A DNA stretch of 64,000 nt. Source: Kuschelorhynchus macadamiae. Lineage: Eukaryota; Arthropoda; Insecta; Coleoptera; Curculionidae. Under the pieces are notes generated by a model. That model did no database searches. It was not told the origin of the DNA and was given only the letters and a program-made list of their open reading frames with translations. The stretch covers positions 124,001 to 188,000 of the forward strand of contig JAUTXW010002173.1 in the NCBI GenBank assembly GCA_030620095.1, in the 5' to 3' direction. Positions 12,430 through 25,115 of the stretch are shown here, piece by piece. Each line of letters begins with the position of its first letter. The stretch's first letter is position 1. The position numbers were made by a program, and so were the translations under genes.

Positions 12430-12862
12430 TCAAAGGAGAGCCAGGGCGATCCCAAGAGACCCAGGGAGATCCGAGGTGATCCTAGGCAATCCAAGGATAT
12501 TTGGGGAGATTCGGGGAGATCCAAGGAAATTCGGGGTGATCCGTGGCAATTCGAGGAAATTTCGGGGAGATCCAAGAAAATTCGGGGTGATCCGAGGAGA
12601 TTTCGGGATATCCGAGGAAATTCGGGGAGATCCGAGGAGATTTCGAGGAGATCCGAGGAGATTTCGAGAAGATCCGAGGAGATTTCGAGGAGATCCGAGC
12701 AGGTTTCGAGGAGTATCGAGGAGATTTCGAGGAGATCCGAGGAGATTTCGAGGAGATCCGAGGAGTTTTCGAGGAGATCCAAGGATATTCGAGGAGATTT
12801 GGGGGAGATTTTCTAGGGAGGCAATCTTTCGGCCCAAATAAATTGTAGTGAGTACCCCCTCG
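12430..12862 (+). repeat. GAGATCCGAGGA minisatellite block 2 with right edge AGTGAGTACCCCCTCG
   Basis: About 20 copies of a ~21-bp unit, close to GATTTCGAGGAGATCCGAGGA at its most regular (12600-12780). It ends in the 16-bp inverted copy (12847-12862) of the edge seen at 8365. The unit runs in the same direction as block 1, so the edges are inverted but the arrays are direct. Confidence 0.88.
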
Positions 12863-13114
12863 ATATATTCTTTTTAAAAGTATACAATTTTTCATCATGG
12901 GATTTTTTTAAAAAATTAAAAACGTTTGCAAAATATAGTAAAAATAGGTTTGAACTGTAAATAACACTGACTAGTAATTAATGTCTAATTACCTACATAA
13001 TTATAAGTCAATAATTTCAATACTTTTCGTTTTTTATTGATAAAGCATTGACTTTATCGATAAAAAACAGAAACAGCTGAGACCAGTGTAAGTGTATATG
13101 TTATATCCGAGGTC

Positions 13115-15900
13115 CTAGCTGTGGCGGTGCGCTGTTATCCGGGATAACTTCTTGTAAATTAAATTAAATCGTCTGTTTTTTAATGACGCAAATTTGTCAA
13201 TGATGTTGTCATAAAACTCACCAGTACTTTCAAAAAGAGGTATTAATAATTCTTTTTTTATTGACATTATTGATAGGGCTGAGAGTCTGTCCTGAAACAT
13301 AGTATTTCGTAAATAGGTCTTGACTCATTTTAAGCACGAGTAATCTCTTTCAGCCTGTACACTTGCTACAGGGATTGTCAAAATTAACGTCGCAAGTCGA
13401 TATACTTCAGAGAACACTGAAATTAATTCTAAACTACAGAGTTGTTTACTAAGTACATGAATATTGAGTTTGTGAAACTGTTCGTCTCGGTAAATTATGC
13501 TGAGCTCATTTTTGAGGCGGTCTTTGTCGAACAAATTTGGATATTTTTTTCCAACGAATTTAATAGATTGGAAGGAAATTCTGCTGCAAAGTTTTTATTC
13601 TTTGACTTATCCAGAAGTTTAATAAATTCCAATTTATGTAAGTCCTCAAACCTTAAGTTAATTTGGAAAAGTATACAATCTAAAAATTCGTTCATATTGC
13701 GAGTTTGTCTATCATGTGGCAATCCTGCAAGAATTTTTTGCTTTTTCAAATATAGATTTAAAACAGTCTTCCTCGCGTATCTCATTTAATCGTTGGATGA
13801 TAATGTTTATCTGTGAAATGGAGAAATCAACTTCTAAGTTACTCAGCTGAAAAACTTTAAAAATAATATCGGTAATTAAACACATTTCCTTGAATGTAAA
13901 TGTTAAAAAAGCAAATTTAAAATCAGAGAGGTTTTTTAAATACCATTTTGTCTTGTGAATAGTATCTGAGGCTAATTCGATGTTCTCGATCATTTCCTGA
14001 AACACTAAGATTAGTCCCTCTCAATTATTTGACTTTTTGAGGGGAATATCATCAACAATTAAAAACTTCTTTAAAATTTCCCTTGTTAAATGAAGATTCT
14101 GATTCGTCATGCCTCCTAAAAGCAAGTTCTTGTTCCCCCAGTAATATTGTTGTATCTATAAGGTATGTTAAAAGTAAACGGTGTTTCCTAACATCTTCGT
14201 TTTATAATCGTTTAGATAAATAGGCATTTTCCATTAGTGTTCCTTTAATTGTGGTCATATTTTGAGACAAGCGTACAAAACTTAAAAATTATTCCGAATA
14301 TGTTCTTTAGACGCTTCGTGTATTTTAACCGCTCTTGAAAAATTTTTGAAATCAGCATTCCCCTTAGAGGTCCATACGTTTTTTGTTTTTCCAGCTAATA
14401 AGCAAGGCCAACCAAATAAACGCTGTTTAAAAAAAACTTCCGCAAATCCAGGTATGAACCTGGTACCACAATAATTTAAATGAATGTTTATATGGTCGAC
14501 CATCTGTGAAATGGAGAAATCAACTTCTAAGTTACTCAGCTGAAAAACTTTAAAAATAATATCGGTAATTAAACACATTTCCTTGAATGTAAATGTTAAA
14601 AAAGCAAATTTAAAATCAGAGAGGTTTTTTAAATACCATTTTGTCTTGTGAATAGTATCTGAGGCTAATTCGATGTTCTCGATCATTTCCTGAAACACTA
14701 AGATTAGTCCCTCTCAATTATTTGACTTTTTGAGGGGAATATCATCAACAATTAAAAACTTCTTTAAAATTTCCCTTGTTAAATGAAGATTCTGATTCGT
14801 CATGCCTCCTAAAAGCAAGTTCTTGTTCCCCCAGTAATATTGTTGTATCTATAAGGTATGTTAAAAGTAAACGGTGTTTCCTAACATCTTCGTTTTATAA
14901 TCGTTTAGATAAATAGGCATTTTCCATTAGTGCGTCTTTAATTGTGGTCATATTTTGAGACAAGCGTACAAAACTTAAAAATTATTCCGAATATGTTCTT
15001 TAGACGCTTCGTGTATTTTAACCGCTCTTTAAATCAGAATTCCCCTTAGAGGTCCATACGTTTTTTGTTTTTCCAGCTAATAAGCAAGGCCAACCAAATA
15101 AACGCTGTTTAAAAAAAACTTCCGCAAATCCAGGTATGAACCTGGTACCACAATAATTTAAATGAATGTTTATATGGTCGACCATCTGTGAAATGGAGAA
15201 ATCAACTTCTAAGTTACTCAGCTGAAAAACTTTAAAAATAATATCGGTAATTAAACACATTTCCTTGAATGTAAATGTTAAAAAAGCAAATTTAAAATCA
15301 GAGAGGTTTTTTAAATACCATTTTGTCTTGTGAATAGTATCTGAGGCTAATTCGATGTTCTCGATCATTTCCTGAAACACTAAGATTAGTCCCTCTCAAT
15401 TATTTGACTTTTTGAGGGGAATATCATCAACAATTAAAAACATCTTTAAAATTTACCTTGTTAAATGAAGATTCTGATTCGTCATGCCCCCTAAAAGCAA
15501 GTTCTTGTTCCCCCAGTAATATTGTTGTATCTATAAGGTATGTTAAAAGTAAACGGTGTTTCCTAACATCTTCGTTTTATAATCGTTTAGATAAATAGGC
15601 ATTTTCCATTAGTGTTCCTTTAATTGTGGTCATATTTTGAGACAAGCGTACAAAACTTAAAAATTATTCCGAATATGTTCTTTAGACGCTTCGTGTATTT
15701 TAACCACTCTTGAAATCAGCATTCCCCTTAGAGGTCCATACGTTTTTTGTTTTTCCAGCTAATAAGCAAGGCCAACCAAATAAACGCTGTTTAAAAAAAA
15801 CTTCCGCAAATCCAGGTATGAACCTGGTACCACAATAATTTAAATGAATGTTTATATGGTCGACCATCTTTTTTATCATTACTTAAGGTACTTATTTCAG
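13115..15900 (-). pseudogene. hAT transposase (ZMYM1-like/TTF zinc finger), decayed and internally triplicated
   Basis: The N-terminal TTF-type finger region (about 15860-15700, and in each repeat copy) shows YQVHTWICGS and, one frame over, QRLFGWPCLLAGKTKNVW and KIHEASKEHIRNN. The middle of the protein (13785-13495) has LPHDRQTRNMNEFLDCILF. The C-terminal dimerisation region (13534-13115) has LATLILTIPVASVQAERDYS and, after a frameshift, MFQDRLSALSIMSIKKELL; these are the classic hAT end motifs. Several frameshifts and stops break the frame. A ~682-bp block with the finger and the MFQEMIENIELASDTIHK segment is present three times in tandem. The right terminal repeat may be CTGACGAGCCGCCCCTG at 16723; the left end is unclear. 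Confidence 0.75.
13811..15867. repeat. Tandem triplication of a ~682-693-bp hAT segment
   Basis: Copies start at 13811, 14504 and 15186, each with CTGTGAAATGGAGAAATCAA, and the third ends at 15867. Spacing is 693, 682 and 682 bp. Copy 1 carries a small insertion near 14335 ('cttgaaaaatttttgaaatc'). A few point differences exist (for example GTGTTCC/GTGCGTC near 14243 and 14933), so the duplication is recent but not brand new. Confidence 0.95.
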
Positions 15901-16720
15901 GCATTGGTCTGTCTCTTGGAATAATTTACCTTTTCTGGTCTTCACAGCCCTTTGAAAATGGTGTTGTCAATATTGACATTACAATATTGTGCACTGGATA
16001 GTTAATTCACAGTTAACACAGATCTAATTATTATATGAAAATATCAAACAACTAAAAAGAACCGATTCCGCACGATCGCGAAACAAAAAAAATCACTTTT
16101 CGACGATCACGAGACACGTACTCGAAAAAACTAAACATTAACGCCATTAACCGAGTCCAGCCGCCACCGACTTCCTAACACGTTCAGACCACTTGCTAAC
16201 TTGCAAAGACTTCCATCCCACACGCCCCGAGGAATCTTTAAAAGATAATAATATGCACCTGACATACCGACAAAAAACAATGCCAAGTAATGCACGATTA
16301 CCATTTACTAAAAATACTTGAATACCACTATTTCAAATTAACTGCCAATTGGCAACTACGTCTACTACATCCGCGAAAACAAGATCGCTTCAGAAGCGTC
16401 CTGGAATACATAGTTTTACCCAACCAATAAAAACCGCCTTTCGAGAGACGTTTGATTAACAAAATTTGAGACAAGTAAAATATCGCCTAACCGGGTCTTA
16501 TGATAATTGTGTACGTCGCACGGATACATATTATTTATTGTGGGGAGTTAGGAAAGTGAATAGTGAATAGGAGCGCTCGGATACTACGTTAAGAAATGTA
16601 TGTTATTAGGATTTAAAGGAGATTTATACATGTTTGGTTCTACTTTCATATTAATTTACAAAATTATTATTTTCACTATGGAATATTGAATTAAGAAGAT
16701 AAATATGCAATTTGCATGTA
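15900..16720. other. Probable 5' flank of the hAT remnant
   Basis: No open frame of note. It lies between the N-terminal coding piece of the minus-strand hAT and a candidate right terminal repeat at 16723, so it may be the element's 5' untranslated part. Confidence 0.4.
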
Positions 16721-16722
16721 TC

Positions 16723-16739
16723 TGACGAGCCGCCCCTGT
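16723..16739 (-). repeat. Candidate hAT right terminal repeat
   Basis: CTGACGAGCCGCCCCTG is the inverted form of CAGGGGCGGCTCGTCAG, a ZMYM1-like hAT end. A similar end, CCTGACGAGCCGTCACTG, lies at 18625-18642. Matching target duplications were not found. Confidence 0.45.
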
Positions 16740-16742
16740 CTG

Positions 16743-17000
16743 CTACAGCAGATAGAACAATTTATTTTTTACTAAAACATATTCCATATTAATCGTCCAA
16801 GCTATACGTAGATACACTTTACCAAAGGAACAAGGAATTTTATAAATTCCTTTTGATAGCGAAGGAAGTACATATTTCGGCAAACATATAGATTTAAAAT
16901 TTTTGTGCATATTAAAGATTGTGGGATTATTAGAAAACAAGACAGACACAGACAAAATTCTTGGCATTTTGTCTGTGGTAATGTGCATAAAAAATAAAAT
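16743..17000 (-). pseudogene. Penelope-like element GIY-YIG endonuclease fragment
   Basis: The minus-strand translation contains GIYKIPCSFGKVYL, the start of the PLE GIY-YIG nuclease domain (usual form GIYKIPCSCGKVYIG). It is preceded by HITTDKMPRIL, the linker that joins reverse transcriptase and nuclease in PLEs. The rest of the nuclease and all of the reverse transcriptase are missing. It abuts the candidate hAT end at 16739. Confidence 0.7.
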
Positions 17001-18615
17001 TCCACCTTTTGATTGAGGTCTGGAATTATTGTAATTTCTAATCGAACAATAATATGCGATATCCGTTTCGTTTTAAAGCTTCGATCAGTTTCTTATAATT
17101 AAATATCTATTATAATATATATGTAAATATTTGTATGTGTTGTTTTCTTGTAAAGAGAATGAAAATAGGATGCTCTTTTTTGTACTAGTACATCAAGGAA
17201 AGTAGTGAGTTCTCTAGTAGAATGTTGTTGATTTAGATTATCTAAAAATATAGTTAAAATTTATTTTTCCTTGTCGCCCATACTGCAAAGGTAGTATCCA
17301 CTTATCTAAACGAATATCCGCCCAGACCGGTCAAACATCATGTGTATTTTCCATATTTTTACATGAAAATTACGATTAAAAATTTGGCTACGAAACAGTA
17401 TAGCACAAGGGCGACCTGTTGGAGTGGGTATCTTGCATATCCATAGAGTATTGATGTAAATATAAACAATGTAATTAATAAATTTGCTGCAGGAAAAAAA
17501 ATTGGATGATATTCTATAACTATTTATTAGAGGCTGTTTTTTTTCACTTATGCCACAAGTATGATAAAAAATATAGGTATTTATGTTGTTTTCATAGCAT
17601 TTATAATAAAATATATTAACAAACCTTTTTTCAAATTAATCCCCCCGCCAGAAAGGTTTCTTAAAATCGCCCTTGAGGCCAATGTGATGTTACGTCCAAA
17701 TATGGTCAAATACTAGTCTTATTTTTTCCCTTTATTTCTTTAATGATAATTAGGTAGGTATCAATCTATATATAAAGCAGATCTAGGCTAGAGTATAAAT
17801 TTAATAAATAAGAAAAAAATGTTAGTAAAATGCTCTAGTCAGTCAATTTAATTTTTTGATATTTTAATGTATCTTGCCTCAAGAGGAACATAAAATAGAT
17901 GCCAAACAAAGTGAAAGCTACATACAAAACCAAAAAAGCATATTGTCCAGCAAGAACCACGATGCGGCCAGCCGACTTTTAAAACAAATTGCAAATGGTA
18001 TTTTAAAATATTCACTTGCACTTATTATGTCACCACATTTAAACATGTAACATGGAGTGAAAATTGCTAATATACTGCTATATATAGCTATTAACCATCA
18101 TCAGTCATGACTAAAGTAAAGAACTAACTAAAATTAATTTAAAAATAAGTAGTATAATTTTATAATAATTACAATTAATACCTGTAAAATGGTAGTATTC
18201 AATTGGGAAAAATTTCGGAGAAACGGCCACATGTAGTCGGGCCGGTGCTGGGTGATATAAGCTACGACGAACGTTATAGCCGAGGTTATAGCATGGGGGT
18301 GTATGCGAACGTACTACGTACTGCGTGAATTAGTACATGAAGTCTAGCATGTGAGATGACGGAATCGGCTGGCCGAGCAACCGTCTATAATAAATATAAG
18401 AGAATATCTGTGGACGGTAGCCCGCGAACTGCTGTAAATGTTATTTGTATGTTAGTCAAACAACGATAATAGGGATACCTACCTACTTTGCTATGTGACC
18501 AGGAAATAATAAACTACATTTTGGTTTTGTGCGTTTTTAGGATGTTTGCAAAATTATTTTTGAAAAATATTTACTTTTTTAAAAAGAGAATTTTCCCTGT
18601 ATACTTTCTGCCGAC
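17000..18615. other. No recognisable gene
   Basis: No frame longer than 60 codons and no familiar protein. A locally GC-richer patch at 18190-18440 ('cggccacatgtagtcgggcc') stands out but has no assignment. Confidence 0.45.
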
Positions 18616-18624
18616 CCTGCCGCC

Positions 18625-18642
18625 CCTGACGAGCCGTCACTG
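18625..18642 (-). repeat. Second candidate hAT terminal repeat
   Basis: CCTGACGAGCCGTCACTG is the reverse complement of CAGTGACGGCTCGTCAGG, very like the CAGTGGCGGCTCGT ends elsewhere in the window. A partner end is not evident. Confidence 0.35.
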
Positions 18643-18644
18643 AA

Positions 18645-20575
18645 ATAGGTTGTTCTGTAAGAGGTTTAAACTATAGGCTACGTACTTACCTATTTTGTAA
18701 GAAGGCCAATCTATTGCATTGACTATGCCAGATATGTTTTAAAGTAATTTTAGAGTAAATTTTTTTAAGATGGTGACGCTTGGGTCACGGGATTATAATG
18801 TTGGATTAATTTCACAATTTTAACACTCTAAATTAGTTCCATGCGAAAAGAAAATGCTGTCGACGTTACTATAGTTGAGAATAAAGCCCTTATATCAGGT
18901 AAAAGATTAACACATAACTCCATTTTATTTATTAATAACTGACACAAGATTTTTTCTTTAGCCTTTTTGTTATGTGATCTTGGATTTTGATTTTGCGTTC
19001 GATTTCATATATTATTTTAACATGAAATTCTTATGGTAAAATGTATGTTGACTTTTGTCTTTGGATTTGCTACCGTGTGAAGACTATGAGTCTGTAGTAC
19101 ACATACCTTCGTATAGGGTTATACATTATATTTTGATTCCGACTTATGCTCTTTATTTTTGTAAATAGAAACACACTTTAAATACGAAAGTTGTAGTATT
19201 TTTACTCTAGTACCTTTTGGTTCAAAATATTTCATAATTAGATCAAAAATAAATTCATTTTATAAGTTTTTAAACGGCAGATCATGTATATTCTAGGTAT
19301 CTTCTTGCTGATAACAAATATACAACATTGTATATCTTAGATAGGCAGAAATTTGATAAAAACCCTGCTATAAGAGGCAGTGAGAATCCGAGAACGCCCT
19401 ACTACATAGTGGATTCTGGGAATACACTGCTTCATATAACAGCTTTTTTCTCAAATTTCTCTCTTAAAAGATGAGATTGCTTTACTTTTTCTTTGCATTA
19501 CTCATAACTAAAAGAAGAGATATATACGCATACTTCTATTTTTGTAGTTTAAATTATGGAATTACACAATTTTCTGTTGCAATAAATAAATGTGTGTTAT
19601 ATTTTAAATCCGGTCCTGACTATAAAATATTACATAAAAGCACCACTTGTACGTGATACGCCTTGGTCAAAATTGTGAGAAAATGTTGGCAAACAGTGTC
19701 GCAACAAAGATATAATGGTTTAAGATTAACAGTTCAGTCAACCCCAAACATTTTTAAAAGGTGTTCATGAAGATTATTTCGGCTAACACGCGGTGCATAA
19801 TGGCTGGCAATTAGATTTTATCTTTGCGAATTTTTTTAGCCTCATTGAGATAATAGAGGAAGTGCATCTTTTAATGTTAAGTAAGTGTGTTCATGATATT
19901 TTGTCGTGCCGGCATTTCTTTTGAAGGGTGTTCTTTATCTTATCCAACTATTGATAAGCCTGTACACCTATTGATAACATTACTTACGGATTAATGAAAA
20001 ATTGGACCATTTTCTCCAAGAAGAGATAAGAAGAAAAATGGGATTAAAAGAAGAGGACCGAGCAGGGTATTAATTGCATTGGAAAACGGTTTGGGGTCAA
20101 ACATGTCTTGCAGTTTTCGAGTTATAGCGGAACCAAGAGGCAATTTGGGGGTACCGAGAAATGCATACAAATCAAATAGGTTGCTTTATGAAATCCCACT
20201 CTATAAAATATTAATTATTGAATTATAAAATTCGATCTGTGGAGTGTCTAGGTAAAATTATTATGCATATTTTAAGTTCATATACACAGTTTTGATTTTT
20301 TAGCTGGACAAAAACACCTACGAATTTTGTAACAATATTATGTTATGTTAAACATTACGTGCCTCAGGCGTCGATGATTCCTTTCATTTTATTATGTCCG
20401 TAAATTCTTGCTTCGGCTAATTTTCTACGAATATTCTAAATTCAATCGTGATTATATGAAAAAAAAAAAACAATTTTTACAAAATACTATTTTACATATA
20501 ACATATTATGGACATTATTTTGATTCAATAACCAGTGGCGCTTCCAGAACTCTGGTCTGGGGAGGGTAGTGGTTG
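18645..20575. other. No recognisable gene
   Basis: Only one frame of 61 codons (19471-19656) and no family resemblance. Nothing to report beyond AT-rich sequence. Confidence 0.45.
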
Positions 20576-20583
20576 GCAGGGGG

Positions 20584-23220
20584 CAGGGGCGTGCAGTCCA
20601 TGGAAGCAAGGGAAGCTGTGCTTCCCCCAAAAAAAATTACAAAACATCTTCTAAAATGTAATTTTTGAAATAGGAAACCATTAATTTAGTTTATACTAAA
20701 AATGCTAAAATATTATCTTAATTATCATGCCCATAATAAATGCAGCCTTGACTCCGACCCAGCCACAATAGAATATCGAATAGAACCTATGCGGGCCGCT
20801 AGCTTCTCTGCAGCCAAGTCCTGTATGCTTGATTTCGTGTGAATCAAGCCAGAGGTTATTGAACTTTCCAACCGGCTGTTTGCAATTTTTGCATTTCAGT
20901 CGCGTGCTTTAAGTGGTGGCGGAAGCTATCGTTGGAGTAGGTTCTTTGTTTGAACGGCTATCCGTGTGTTGTGTGATACGTACGTCGCGTCGTGCATGGT
21001 GTGATATGGAATATAATACTGACGTGGATATGCAAATACCGTCAACGTCGGCTGTCGGTAATAACGTTGAAAATGTTGGAGAATTTAGTAAAAAGGCTGT
21101 GTGAATGTGTGGTGTGTGTCTTAATAATAAAGGGATTTTCAAAATTAAACTTCGCTGATAAGCTTCAAATAATTTCCAAAGTAAGGGCAAAACCGCCTAT
21201 GAAAAATTTAACGACAAAAATAAAAAACTCTATTAGACATTTTTATCCGGAAAAACAATACGAACAATTTAAATAGCTAACAGGTTGTGAAAATATAAGT
21301 AAATTACTTTGTTGGCCATGTTTACTTTTTGAAAATAAAAAAGATCTCCGGAATAAAACTGGTTTTTCCGATTTAAACAATTTCCATAAAGTTGTGAAAA
21401 GACACATTATGTCTAAAGCGCGTTTACAGGCCGTCATAAAAGAAAAAGTCTTCGGCCAAACCAGAATTGAACACGCCTTAAATAAACAATTGGAAATTAG
21501 TCACCGCCAACACAATGAACTAGTCGATAAAAATAGGCAAATATTAAGAAGACTTATTGATGTTGTTTGTTTTCTCGGACAGCACGAATTGGGATTTAGA
21601 GGTCATGACGAAACAAGGATTTCTTCAAATAGAGGAAATTTTGAAGATTTACTTAGTTTAATGGCTAAATATGATGATTGCTTAAAAATCATTTAGAGCA
21701 GTCTAGCGTTTTTCTCGGAACGTCGAATCGAATCCAGAATGATTTAATTTCCGCTGTTGCAACCATTATTCTAAAAAGAATTAAGCAGAAGATTGGCGAG
21801 GCGCGGTTCATTGCTATTGTTCTGGACGAAACAACTAATATTACTATTTTTAGCCAATTATATCTATAGTAATACGCTACGTTAGAACAGACGGAAGTAT
21901 TCAAGAGCGAGTTTTAGGTTTTAAAAATTTGTCCGAAAATCGTACAGCAGATATACCGTAATTTATAAGGTTACTAAAGAAATTAATGGAGAGAAATTAG
22001 TTGCTCAAAGCTATGGAGCTACAGCGATGGCAGGACAATTAGGAGGTCTGTAAGCTAAAGTTCGAGAAACTTTCCCAAGTGCTGTGTTTGTCCATTGTTT
22101 TGCTCATAAATTAAATTTAGTTTTATCCCAGTCCATCAATCACATTAAAGAGTGTAAAGTATTTTTCAAGTCAACAAAACGTACACAAGCTTTGAACTCC
22201 ATTGTCCACAAACGATTGCCCAAAGTAGCTCCCACTAGGTGGAACTATAATGGAAGACTTGTGTTAATAGTATCTGAAAATCGTGAATCACGGATTGAAC
22301 TATTTGAGAATATAATAGAAAATAATGGAACGTGGGACTCAAAAGCAATGAATAGTTCGAGGGGGTTTTTGGACTGTTTGAAACGAGATTTTAATTTTAA
22401 TAATTTGTTGAACACATTTTCAGAAATATGTCCATTCTCGGACAATGTTTTTAATATATTACAAACTAAAACAAATGATATTGTTTTTTGCCTAAAAAAA
22501 GTGGATGATTTTAAGTCCATGTTAAGCCAAAAAAGAGATGACTTTGACCTATTTTATGAGAAAACGATGACGTTAAATGTAGAGCCACAAGCCAAGCGTC
22601 TTCGAACAGACAAGGTGGGAGATGTTCAAACATCATACAGACGCCTCTTTTATGAAATAATCGATCAAATTCAGCAACAAATAAACTATAGATTTAACAG
22701 TTTAAATGATTTTAAATTCCTCGAGCTCTGCCATTTTGATGCATTTAAAGGAAAAACTTTTCAAGAAGATACGTTTAAATCTCTTCTTCTTCATTATGGC
22801 CAGTTCTTCGACCGAGTGTTACTGCGATCTGAACTAAAAGTGATTTACGGAACTGCTGACATTAGCGCAAAAAATAACGCTAAGGAACTAATGCAATTTT
22901 TAAGAGACAAGGAGCTGGAAGTTGCCTACACCGAAGTGTCGAAATTGTGTCAATTAGTATTGACAATACCTGACACAAGTTCATCAGTAGAACGCAGTTT
23001 TTCAACACTTAAATGTATAAAAAGGGGCAGGAGAGACTTTCGCATACATCGCTGTTGTCCATTGAAAATAAACTTCTCCAAAATATGTCGGAGCATCGAT
23101 GTTTTTATGATGACGTCATTGACGAATTTGCAAAAAATGATCGAAGAATCGAATTACATTACAAATAGGTAAGTTTCCAAAAATTGCTTCCCTTTTTTAA
23201 AATTGCACAGCCCGCCCCTG
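20584..23220 (+). mobile_element. hAT transposon (ZMYM1-like), nearly complete, 2.64 kb
   Basis: The left end CAGGGGCGTGCAGTCC (20584) and right end ...CAGCCCGCCCCTG (to 23220) form short imperfect terminal inverted repeats. The flanking 8-mers are GCAGGGGG (20576-20583) and GCAGGGTG (23221-23228), an 8-bp target duplication with one mismatch, as expected for hAT. Subterminal AAGCAAGGGAAGC near the left end is mirrored by GCTTCCCTT near the right end. The transposase inside is broken. Confidence 0.85.
21005..23172 (+). pseudogene. hAT transposase with TTF finger, broken by stops and frameshifts
   Basis: The first piece (to 21274) has FSKLNFADKLQIISK and NSIRHFYPEKQYEQFK, followed by an in-frame stop. 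It continues with LLCWPCLLFENK, the TTF-type zinc finger, and then GQHELGFRGHDETRISSN (about 21577-21630), a hallmark of ZMYM1-like hATs. After a frameshift, EARFIAIVLDETTNI (about 21798-21842) carries the catalytic-region Asp. The long final frame (22084-23172, 362 codons) has FVHCFAHKLNLVL, APTRWNYN, and at the end LCQLVLTIPDTSSSVERSFS followed by TLKCIK, the hAT dimerisation domain. At least three disruptions make it non-functional. Confidence 0.88.
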
Positions 23221-23229
23221 GCAGGGTGG

Positions 23230-23940
23230 GGGGGCGAACATCCGTTTAGGCAAATTTTAAACAAAGGTTAGGAAATTAAAAATTATTATTTAGCAGTACT
23301 TAACCTTATTTTTAAAATTTAGAAATTAAAGTAATGATAGAATATTTGGAAATAAAATAGCAACTATTAATACTTTCAAAATTACGATAATATACCTAAT
23401 ACATAGTACATACCTCGTAAACATTAAATGGAGATCTTGCAATTACAAATTTTAGAATTTTTACTTCAATAGAAAAAACAAAAGCATTAATCGTTCCCGT
23501 CTCCCATCACGCGTCGTGATTTTTCGTGTATAAATTCTGACAGTGGCGAGGGAGGTAAGACCGCCAAATGCCTTACTTGTGTGAGACGTTCTTGCCATAT
23601 CAGTCGAATATTATTCATACATCAAAAAATTATCACTAGTATTCTCCCCAGTGCTTGAATTATTGCCGAACATTATTTGCGAGTGGATGAATTTTTTGAA
23701 GTTTTGAAAAAATTCGTCACCGGGGAAATAATTTCCCTGTACTAATTCATGCACGTGGAAGATTCTGTAAGAAAATTTCAGACCAAAATTTATTTTTAAT
23801 TTTCATCTCGATTTTTGTGTAGTTTGCTGGCAAACGACATATTGTTCAATTATCGTTAAGTCGGCTGTGAATGATGAAAAGTCAGGATGACAGACCCCTT
23901 GATGATTTCCTTTACGGTGGTCTAGTTATCCGTATATTAT
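23230..23940. other. No recognisable gene
   Basis: AT-rich flank between two transposons. No open frame or motif noted. Confidence 0.5.
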
Positions 23941-23944
23941 ATAG

Positions 23945-24672
23945 TATTAAGCTTGGGTTATAGATTGAAAACGTTTGCGTCTTGCGTCGCCGTTTGTGCT
24001 GTCCTTGAAGTTTACTTAACGCAAAGCGGTGGGTACGGTTATATTTTTGCCGCCATCCGTTTGAGTTTTCGGTAGCCGTCGAAAAGATGGCGATCTTTAA
24101 CTTTGACGGAAGCGGCTGGCGAAAATCGAAATTTGCGTTAAGCTGCAACCAATGAAATTGCTGGACTTTAGAGGGCCTTTTAAAACTTTCGTCCTTTATA
24201 ATAAATTTGACATTAATATATACACATAACACCCTCGTCCATTAAAAAAAAAAAAACTGCTTGGGGTCATTGTCTTTAATTTTAAGAAAATGCTTGTAGG
24301 AGTTTTGAGTATTTCCACTCCAATTAACAGGCCGAATTCGCCATCTTCTTTGCCGCCTTCTCTTCAATAACTTTACAGCTGCGACACACATTAATATATC
24401 CACAATGACTAGTCTTTACTAGGCGTCATTACTATGATTTTGATTATCCACTCTCAGCAAATTAAAAAAACGCACATAAACTGAACAACAAGCAACAATT
24501 GCATTACACAAAAAGGCGATAAATATAAACATTAAAGTAAGGTTAGTTTCACAGGCGACGCAAAGCGCAAACGTTTTCAATCTATAACTCGGGCTAAGAA
24601 CCAGCGTAAACACTTAGCTCAAATCGACAACGCAAGACGCAAACTTTATCAATCTATAACCCAGGCTTTATT
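23945..24672. mobile_element. Non-autonomous terminal-inverted-repeat element, ~0.73 kb
   Basis: The left end (23945-24000) has GGGTTATAGATTGAAAACG and TTTGCGTCTTGCGT. The right end (24615-24672) is its imperfect reverse complement, with GCAAGACGCAAACTTT and CAATCTATAACCCAGGC. A second copy of the same terminal sequence, CAAACGTTTTCAATCTATAA, lies subterminally at 24568. No transposase. The superfamily is not determined because the target duplication is unclear. Confidence 0.7.
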
Positions 24673-25115
24673 GTGGTTCTTATAAAAAACATTTTTTTAG
24701 GTTTAAATTTAAACTTTTCCTAAAACTTTAATAAAGTAAAATAATTTGCACTATGTTTAAAACATACTAAAATTTTATTTTTATTTAAGCTTAATGTACT
24801 AAAATTCAAGGAAGTATATTTTATTAAGTAAAACTTGCCAATTTAATTAACTACGACCTACCTACGGTCATGTAGGAGTTTTTGTTACATAGAAAAAAAC
24901 TAATTTCCGTAAACTTTACTAACGAGAAGTATAATTTACCAGATTCGGGATATTGTAAAGTTGAAATTTGAGTACATTATGTAGGTATTATGTACAATAT
25001 TTAAATTATCATATTAATCCTAAAAAGAGATTGCCACTGCTACGACAAATGAATGTAACTAGTAAATTAAGAATGACAGTGACACTTACACCGCCCGTGT
25101 GAAGTTTTTTTTTAA

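Noticed and set aside
12387..12898. Overlapping frames of 121-138 codons on both strands (Leu/Ser/Pro- or Arg/Gly-rich)
   Set aside because: All frames stay open through a minisatellite whose ~21-bp period is a multiple of three; this is repeat structure, not coding signal.
13811..15867. CRISPR-like regular repeat spacing
   Set aside because: The units are 682-693-bp direct copies of transposase sequence with no spacers; the host is eukaryotic.
22245..22520. 91-codon minus-strand frame
   Set aside because: Antisense shadow of the hAT transposase.
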